Made by a program: the position numbers and the translations under genes. Positions 6,071-10,992 of a stretch of 13,106 nt of DNA are shown here, one piece after another; positions within the stretch are counted from its first letter, which is position 1, and each line of letters begins with the position of its first letter. The DNA comes from Planctomycetota bacterium (GTDB lineage Bacteria > Planctomycetota > Brocadiia > JAJRTI01), in contig JAJRTI010000532.1 of assembly GCA_024278415.1 (NCBI GenBank), positions 1-13,106 of the forward strand, written 5' to 3'. The notes below the pieces were generated by a model. That model was not told the origin of the DNA. It made no database searches and worked only from the letters and a program-made list of their open reading frames with translations.

Positions 6071-8990
6071 GAGCCCCCTGAACTCCGCCGGCCGCTCCCG
6101 GCAAGACCAGCCACACGTCGCCGCGTGAGTCCGTGCCGCCCGCGGACGCGGCCGAGGCGCGCAACTCGACTTTGGCGCCCGGCGCCAGGGCGGGCACGCG
6201 GAGCCGGTAGCGGTTCCCGCGGCTGCCGCTGCCGGCCCAGCCGGCGTGCTCGTCGGCCGAGACCTCCGCGCCGTCCACCACGAGACTGGCGCGGAAGATG
6301 CGCAAGCCGTGCTGGCCGCGGGTGTACTCGAATTCCACCTGCACGCTCCGGGCAGACTGGGGCAAGTCCTTCAACGGCCACGACAGGTCCCCGCGCTCCT
6401 CCTTGACCATCGACGGCGTCCACTCGCCAACGCGAACGTAGCGCGCGCGGCCGAGGCCGAACGCCTCTGCCGCGGGGAGTTTGGTTCGCTTGCCGGCCCT
6501 CAAGTCGGCCGCGAGCGCGCGCAAGTCTTGGCTCAGCTTCTGCCACTGCGCCTTCTGCTTCTCCATGCGGGTGAGATCGCCCTTGTAGCCCCCGAAGTGG
6601 TCGATGGCCGTCCTGAAGTCCGCGGCGAGCGCGGCGCACTGCGGCAGGATACCGTCGATCGCGGCCGCGGCTTGGTCGAGCAGCTTTGCCGCGTCGCCTG
6701 CGGTCTTCGCCTTGGACGCGGCCTCGTACTGCGCGGCCACGCGCTCCAACACGACCAGCTTGTCGCACGCGTAATGAAACATGCGGCACGCGGCCATGGC
6801 AAACCGGATCGTAGACTGCCGTTGCTTGGCCGCGGGCAGCAACTCGTCGAATCGCTTGATGGCCTGCGCGCTCGCGGCGACGACGAGCGCGGCGCGATCG
6901 GCGGGCAACACGTGCCTTTGGATGAACCGTCGCCTCGCTTGTTTGGGATCGGCCCAGAGCAAAGCGCGCATGAGCTTGGGACTGCGCCAGATGGACACGG
7001 GCCCCGATTGCGGAAGCGGCGAATGGAGGAGGTCCGCCAACGGCCGCGCGGTCTGGGGCTCGGTGATGCCAAACCAGTACTGCACGAAGCGGCGCTGGAA
7101 GCCGCGCTGCGACGTGAGCCCGAGGGACCATGCGCATTCGCCGGTGTAGATCAGGCCCATCCACGCGTTCTCGAACAGCGCGCCGTGCATGAACTCCCAG
7201 GTCGTGGTCATCGCGCCCTGGCAGTGGCGCTCGTGCCCGGCGCGGAAGAAGCCCTGGATGCCGCGGAACGTGGTGTCGTAGCCGGGATAGGGCCTGGAAT
7301 AGCCCACCACGGCCGGGCAGCACCACACGTCGCGGTACCCCGCCTGCTGATACTGCTCGATCTGTGGGTAGCTCGATGGGCCGTGGTAGATCCACTCCGT
7401 GGGGATCGCGTCCTTGGGCATGGCCGCGGCGTTCTTGAGCGACATGTAGCTGTACTCCTCGCTCGGCCCGCGGTGCGACGGCCAGAAGAGCATGCGCCGG
7501 CCGTGCTTGTTCACCAGCGCGTTCAGCTTGGTCATGTGTAGTGCGTAGAGGCCGCCGACGCCGATGCGCGCCGCGGTGGCCCGGCACCGTTCGCACTTGG
7601 CGAACCCGCCTTCGAACTCGTCGCCGCCCACGTGGATGAAGCGGGAGTTGCCGAACGCCTCGGCCAGCTCCGCGTACGCATCGTCGAGGAACTGCCACGT
7701 GCCCGGCTCAGACGTGCAGAAGACCCACGAACCGCCCTTTTCACGCAGCTTCGCCATCTCCGGGTGGCGCAGCACTGCGGCTGCGTGCCCGAGCGACTCG
7801 TACTGCGGGATGAGTTGCACGTAGTAGCGGTCCGCGAGCGCGGTGAGTTCCATCGCCTTCCTCTTGTCGAACGTGCCCTCTCGGCCGAGGAAGGGGTACT
7901 TCTCGAACTTGTAGTCGTCCTCCATGTAGAACATGATCGTGTTCATCTTCACGCGCGCGGACTCACGAATCACGCGCTTGCAGAACTCCACGTTCACGGT
8001 CTGGCCGCGGGCGATGTCGTACTGAAAGCCGCGAATGGGGAACGCCGGCCAGTCCTCGATCGTGGCCCCGGCCAGCACCGTCTTGCCGCCGGCCTTCGTG
8101 ATGAGTTGCCGAAGCGTCTGGACCGCGTAGAAGAGCCCGCGCGCGTCGGAGGCGGTGGCCCGCGCGCGGGAAGCGTCGATCGCGAGGCGATAGCCTTCGG
8201 CTTGGTTCACGCTCCCCGGTTCGAGAGCTAAGATGATGTCATGCTGCGGGTCCGGCTCGCCGGTCGCGGCCACCGACGCGGCGATGCCGGCCGCGCTCAA
8301 GGCCTGAGCCAAATCCGCGGCCGCAAAGCGCACCGCGGCCGACGCACGGGGGGCAACAACGACGCGCGTGGCCGGCGAAAGGGCAAAGTCGCTTTCGCCC
8401 AACGCGACCCGCTGGGGCATGGGCAACAGCGCGAGCCGCCGCGCGGCAAGAGCCTCCGCTACACGAATCTGCGCCCGCTCCTTCTTCGAGAGCACGAGCA
8501 CCTTCGCCGTGATGCGGCGCCCCTTGGGGTTGTGCCGGTAGAGGGTCCATCCGTCGCCTGCGACCACCCCGCTCGCGAAGATGTCGATGTAGCCCTGCTG
8601 CACGTGCCCCGGAGTAATGGCGTTGGTGAGCGAGATGCGTTCGCGGTTGCTCGCGTTCCAACGGTCGCCATTCGCGATGGTGGGGCCTTTGTACACGACC
8701 GGCCCATCCTTCGAGTCCACGCGCAACACGAGTTGGTAGGACTGGCCCTGGCCGGAGTAGCCCACGATGTTGCCGAGCGCAACCCAAAACCCGGCCGGCC
8801 GCTCTTTGGGCAGAGGGAATCGGATGTGCACGCACGCGCCGGACTCCAGCCGGCCGAGGTGGCCCGTGCCCGTGGGGGTCGGCGCGATCGCGTCGACGCG
8901 CTTGGCCAAGTGGCCGTACGTCTGCCACGTGTCGTCGGGCGCCGCGAGGGCCAGGCTGGCCCAAGCCGTGACGATGAATGTCAGTTTCAT
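6036..8990 (-). CDS. Secreted GH20 beta-N-acetylhexosaminidase
   Basis: A 984-residue glycoside hydrolase family 20 protein, expected to remove terminal N-acetylhexosamine from glycans or chitin fragments. A signal peptide is visible (MKLTFIVTAWASLALA, likely cleaved before APDD). Residues about 20-175 form an unassigned domain, possibly carbohydrate-binding. The GH20b accessory domain spans about 186-312, ending in VLAGATIEDWPAFPIRGF. The catalytic barrel (about 313-640) has HVGGDEF with the Asp-Glu pair D457-E458, and the late TGECAWS tryptophan motif (616-622). Beyond the barrel come a helical, coiled-coil-like stretch and a beta-rich C-terminal domain, so it is larger than typical 500-700-residue members. 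ATG 8990 has GAGGA five bases upstream. The last 12 or so codons run into the convergent GGT-like gene. Most likely periplasmic or extracellular. Confidence 0.93.
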   Translation of the reverse strand: MKLTFIVTAWASLALAAPDDTWQTYGHLAKRVDAIAPTPTGTGHLGRLESGACVHIRFPLPKERPAGFWVALGNIVGYSGQGQSYQLVLRVDSKDGPVVYKGPTIANGDRWNASNRERISLTNAITPGHVQQGYIDIFASGVVAGDGWTLYRHNPKGRRITAKVLVLSKKERAQIRVAEALAARRLALLPMPQRVALGESDFALSPATRVVVAPRASAAVRFAAADLAQALSAAGIAASVAATGEPDPQHDIILALEPGSVNQAEGYRLAIDASRARATASDARGLFYAVQTLRQLITKAGGKTVLAGATIEDWPAFPIRGFQYDIARGQTVNVEFCKRVIRESARVKMNTIMFYMEDDYKFEKYPFLGREGTFDKRKAMELTALADRYYVQLIPQYESLGHAAAVLRHPEMAKLREKGGSWVFCTSEPGTWQFLDDAYAELAEAFGNSRFIHVGGDEFEGGFAKCERCRATAARIGVGGLYALHMTKLNALVNKHGRRMLFWPSHRGPSEEYSYMSLKNAAAMPKDAIPTEWIYHGPSSYPQIEQYQQAGYRDVWCCPAVVGYSRPYPGYDTTFRGIQGFFRAGHERHCQGAMTTTWEFMHGALFENAWMGLIYTGECAWSLGLTSQRGFQRRFVQYWFGITEPQTARPLADLLHSPLPQSGPVSIWRSPKLMRALLWADPKQARRRFIQRHVLPADRAALVVAASAQAIKRFDELLPAAKQRQSTIRFAMAACRMFHYACDKLVVLERVAAQYEAASKAKTAGDAAKLLDQAAAAIDGILPQCAALAADFRTAIDHFGGYKGDLTRMEKQKAQWQKLSQDLRALAADLRAGKRTKLPAAEAFGLGRARYVRVGEWTPSMVKEERGDLSWPLKDLPQSARSVQVEFEYTRGQHGLRIFRASLVVDGAEVSADEHAGWAGSGSRGNRYRLRVPALAPGAKVELRASAASAGGTDSRGDVWLVLPGAAGGVQGAPTRPQPRSRRR

Positions 8991-9084
8991 GGCGTTCCTC
9001 GTGCGTCTCAGGGGGGCCGCTCAGCCGCCCCCATTGTCGCCTCGCCGCGGGCGGGAAACAGAGGCCGCGCATGCCTCCCGAAGG

Positions 9085-9113
9085 CTTGCAGCCTGCAAGT
9101 CCCCATCAGGGAC
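9085..9113. repeat. Adjacent palindromes between the GH20 gene and the gene upstream of it
   Basis: CTTGCAG-C-CTGCAAG at 9085-9099 is followed directly, sharing the last G, by the hairpin GTCCC/GGGAC with loop CATCA at 9099-9113. The pair lies in the 169-base gap between two minus-strand genes. It has the look of a REP-type dispersed element or a weak attenuator; no T tract is present. Confidence 0.6.
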
Positions 9114-9159
9114 GACGGAATGTTCTGTTTCGGACGGGAATGGTCGTCTGACCTCTGAA

Positions 9160-9966
9160 CTACGTCGCGTTCGCGTCCAGCGCGTACCCCTCAAGCCCGG
9201 AGATGGCGAACAGCAGCCGGCCTTGCTCGTCGACCCAGTAGACCCACGGCACGATGCCGTCGCCGAGGTGGTCGTAGGCGTGGACGCGCACTTGCCCGCC
9301 GCCTTCCAGGGCCCAGCGCGTCTTGCGGATGCGGCCTTTTTCGAGCGGCACCCAGTGCTGCTTCCGCACGCGGCGCGCGCCGAGCCGCACGGTCGTCGAG
9401 CCGCGGTACGACAGCACCTGATTCCGCTTGATCTGGTCGAAGTGGTCGAGCAGGGTGAAACGAATGGGGTCGAACGGCTCCCGCGGCAGCCGCGGCACGG
9501 CCTCGAAGAGCGCCCAGTTGATCGCCCAGGGCCCAGCCACGGCGATGCGGCTGCGCCGGCCGTTGTCCACGACGTTGACGCCGGCGCCCTCTGTCACCCC
9601 GGCCTTGTTGAGGCGCGTGTGGGCGATCGGCTGGCCGCCCCGGGCGATGCTCTCGGACGTGAAGCTCCAGCGCACCGGCGTCGCGAGCGCATCGCCGCGG
9701 CAGAGGATCTCAGCGGAGGTCACGCGCCGGCCCACGCCGATGGGCCGTTCGATGTGCAGCTTCATGAGCGCGCCGCCGCGTTGCGCGCGGCGGTCGATGC
9801 GCAGGCGTCCGGTCGTCGCGCCGCGCGTGTTGAGCGTGAGAATGCGGTACGTCAGCGCCCAATCGCCGGCCGGGTCGTGCGCGCGTTCGGGGAGCTTGAA
9901 GCCTTCAAGGATCCTCGGCGCGGTGCGCAGGGGGAAGTCGGTCTTCAGTTCGGTCGATGCGGGCAT
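9160..9966 (-). CDS. Unrecognised protein, probably beta-rich
   Basis: I do not recognise this 268-residue protein. It has no signal peptide, no membrane segment, few cysteines, and alternating hydrophobic/charged stretches (for example VRKQHWVPLEKGRIRKTRW and QVRVHAYDHLGDGIVPWVYW), which suggest an antiparallel beta-barrel or sandwich. ATG 9966 is preferred: AGGTGG lies 6 bases before it. The frame stays open to a TTG at 10017, but no ribosome-binding site precedes that. The Shine-Dalgarno lies in a perfect small hairpin. The gene lies upstream of the GH20 gene on the same strand with a 169-base gap, so co-transcription is possible but not shown. The reading frame is credible as a gene because of its SD, its codon pattern like its neighbours, and a promoter-like sequence upstream. 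Confidence 0.7.
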   Translation of the reverse strand: MPASTELKTDFPLRTAPRILEGFKLPERAHDPAGDWALTYRILTLNTRGATTGRLRIDRRAQRGGALMKLHIERPIGVGRRVTSAEILCRGDALATPVRWSFTSESIARGGQPIAHTRLNKAGVTEGAGVNVVDNGRRSRIAVAGPWAINWALFEAVPRLPREPFDPIRFTLLDHFDQIKRNQVLSYRGSTTVRLGARRVRKQHWVPLEKGRIRKTRWALEGGGQVRVHAYDHLGDGIVPWVYWVDEQGRLLFAISGLEGYALDANAT

Positions 9967-9982
9967 GGATAGCCACCTATCC
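9967..9982 (-). promoter_or_regulatory. Hairpin enclosing the Shine-Dalgarno of the 9160-9966 gene
   Basis: On the minus strand GGATAG-GTGG-CTATCC is a perfect 6-bp stem with a 4-base loop directly before ATG 9966. The AGGTGG Shine-Dalgarno is formed by the end of the first arm plus the loop. Folding would partly hide the ribosome site, so translation may be limited or controlled (inference). Confidence 0.45.
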
Positions 9983-10010
9983 TCGAAGGGTCGCGTATTG
10001 CGATCCGTGG

Positions 10011-10016
10011 TTGACA
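10011..10016 (+). promoter_or_regulatory. Isolated consensus -35 box (TTGACA)
   Basis: A perfect TTGACA facing the HAD gene, about 205 bases before its ATG. The best -10 candidate at a normal distance is the poor TAGACC at 10033-10038. It may belong to a divergent promoter pair with the minus-strand candidate that overlaps this region. Confidence 0.2.
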
Positions 10017-10028
10017 AGGCGAAGGATC

Positions 10029-10058
10029 ATTGTAGACCCATGAGAGGCTGCGGCGCAA
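10029..10058 (-). promoter_or_regulatory. Possible promoter of the 9160-9966 gene
   Basis: On the minus strand TACAAT (complement of 10029-10034) matches five of six -10 positions, with TTGCGC (complement of 10053-10058) 18 bases upstream as a weak -35. Transcription would start near 10022, leaving a leader of about 55 bases that carries the ribosome-site hairpin. In a GC-rich genome such matches are uncommon but not decisive. Confidence 0.3.
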
Positions 10059-10110
10059 GGTGCATGAGCAGGGGCGTGCCGGATGCTCCCGCCCTCAGAA
10101 GACTCGCAAC

Positions 10111-10154
10111 GGGCGGCCACGTCCGTCGCACCACGGCGCTAGACGTGGCCGTCC
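10111..10154. repeat. Inverted repeat upstream of the HAD gene
   Basis: CGGCCACGTC at 10114-10123 and its exact reverse complement at 10142-10151, separated by 18 bases; the stem extends to 13 pairs (10111-10123 with 10142-10154) if one G-U pair is allowed. It lies in the untranslated region between the divergent genes. It could be an operator or the terminator-like part of a leader; no function is shown. Confidence 0.6.
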
Positions 10155-10221
10155 AGCGCGAGTTTCGGTAAGATGGCCCCGCCACTCGCCCATAATCCCG
10201 ATCCTCTTGAACGGTTCCCCC

Positions 10222-10767
10222 ATGTTCGCACTCGATTACGACGGCGTGATCGCCGATACCGGCTCGCTCATCTCGCAATGGCTCCGCGACCATTTGGGTA
10301 TGGACCGCCCGGCGTACCGCTGCGACTGGAGCCAGCTCTCGCCGGTCATCGGCGAGGAGCGCTACCGCGAGATGGGCGCGTGGGTCTATGGCGAAGAAGG
10401 CTCCGCGCGCGCCGAGCCCGTGCCCGGCGCCCAAGCCGCGCTCGAAGCGCTTGCCGCAGCAGGCCCGGTGTACCTCATCACCGCGCGCAACGACGCGCTC
10501 ACGCGCTACACCCGCGACTGGCTCGACGCGCGCGGGTGGCTGCGCTACTTCGCCGGCCTCATCCCCCAAGGCCAACGGCTCAAGGTCGACATCGCCAAAG
10601 ACCTGGGCTGCCGCGTCCACGTGGACGACGACCAACGGCATCTGATCCCCGGCGTCATCCCCAAGCTCGTGCTCTTCCGGCACGGCATGGGCCGGCCGGT
10701 GCATCAGCTCGACGGCTGCAAGGTCTGCTGCTCTTGGGACGATGCGCTCGCGTGCTGCCTGGAGTAA
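10222..10767 (+). CDS. HAD-superfamily phosphatase/nucleotidase-like protein
   Basis: A 181-residue HAD hydrolase. Motif I is DYDGVIADT at residues 5-13 (nucleophile D5, acid D7), motif II is the threonine of LITARND (T87), motif III is probably K121 in GQRLKVDIAKDLG, and motif IV is HVDDD (133-137). All catalytic positions are present, so it should dephosphorylate a small substrate; the arrangement resembles NT5C-type 5'-nucleotidases. Cytoplasmic, with a small cap between motifs I and II. The tail is cysteine-rich (C166, C169, C170, C178, C179), which is unusual and might bind a metal. ATG 10222 places motif I at the N-terminus as expected; the frame extends upstream to 10060 but that part is low-complexity. 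No Shine-Dalgarno is visible, so the transcript may be nearly leaderless. A compact hairpin follows the stop. Confidence 0.87.
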   Translation: MFALDYDGVIADTGSLISQWLRDHLGMDRPAYRCDWSQLSPVIGEERYREMGAWVYGEEGSARAEPVPGAQAALEALAAAGPVYLITARNDALTRYTRDWLDARGWLRYFAGLIPQGQRLKVDIAKDLGCRVHVDDDQRHLIPGVIPKLVLFRHGMGRPVHQLDGCKVCCSWDDALACCLE

Positions 10768-10768
10768 A

Positions 10769-10783
10769 GCGGGCTTCGCCCGC
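10769..10783. terminator. Compact GC hairpin after the HAD gene
   Basis: GCGGGC-TTC-GCCCGC starts one base after the TAA stop. The stem is perfect but no T run follows, so termination is only possible, not established. The same plan (6-bp GC stem, TTC loop, CAAC-like tail) occurs at 56-70, suggesting a dispersed hairpin. Confidence 0.45.
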
Positions 10784-10835
10784 AACTCAAGGCTTCTGGC
10801 TGTCATGGATCAGAGGCAAGACGTGGCGCGTGGAG

Positions 10836-10918
10836 GGCAGGTTCGCTGTTCCGTATTGCGTATTGCGTATTTGGATCGCGATCCTAGATACGGAATACGC
10901 AATACGGAATACCCTGCC
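10836..10918. repeat. Long hairpin built of 7-bp GTATTGC units
   Basis: The left arm 10849-10870 contains the 7-bp unit GTATTGC in tandem; the right arm 10888-10909 is its reverse complement at 21 of 22 positions. The loop contains the 12-bp perfect palindrome GGATCGCGATCC (10873-10884), and an outer GGCAGG/CCTGCC pair (10836-10841, 10913-10918) can extend the stem with a bulge. It lies between the HAD gene and the membrane-protein gene. It is the longest stem in the window and could block transcription or form a cruciform. Confidence 0.88.
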
Positions 10919-10957
10919 AAGAGTGCACGCGCACCGCGCAACTTCTTGTTTTTTGTC

Positions 10958-10972
10958 GCGGTTGCTGACCGC
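10958..10972. repeat. Small hairpin in the leader of the membrane-protein gene
   Basis: GCGGT-TGCTG-ACCGC, about 20 bases before ATG 10993 and following a T-rich run (10946-10954). A simple 5-bp stem; it could influence translation initiation, but no alternative pairing with the ribosome site was seen. Confidence 0.35.
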
Positions 10973-10992
10973 AAAGGCACTAAAAGGCCGTC

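Noticed and set aside
6125..6406. Small plus-strand frame after the GGT-like gene
   Set aside because: It is antisense to the GH20 C-terminus and Arg/Pro-rich, with no signal of a real gene.
6246..7541. 431-codon plus-strand frame inside the GH20 region
   Set aside because: It is antisense to the GH20 catalytic domain, with no motif or ribosome site.
5626..7698. 690-codon minus-strand frame across the GGT/GH20 junction
   Set aside because: It overlaps GH20 in another frame and GGT on the opposite strand; it is Arg-rich and has no recognisable domain.
8767..9972. 401-codon plus-strand frame over the unknown gene
   Set aside because: It starts inside the GH20 signal-peptide end and crosses the gap and palindromes; the minus-strand frame has a better start site and composition.
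10060..10221. Upstream start for the HAD gene
   Set aside because: The extension is Arg/Pro-rich, overlaps an inverted repeat, and would bury motif I, which is normally at the N-terminus.
10027..10806. 259-codon minus-strand frame opposite the HAD gene
   Set aside because: The plus-strand HAD motifs are all in place, and this frame has none.
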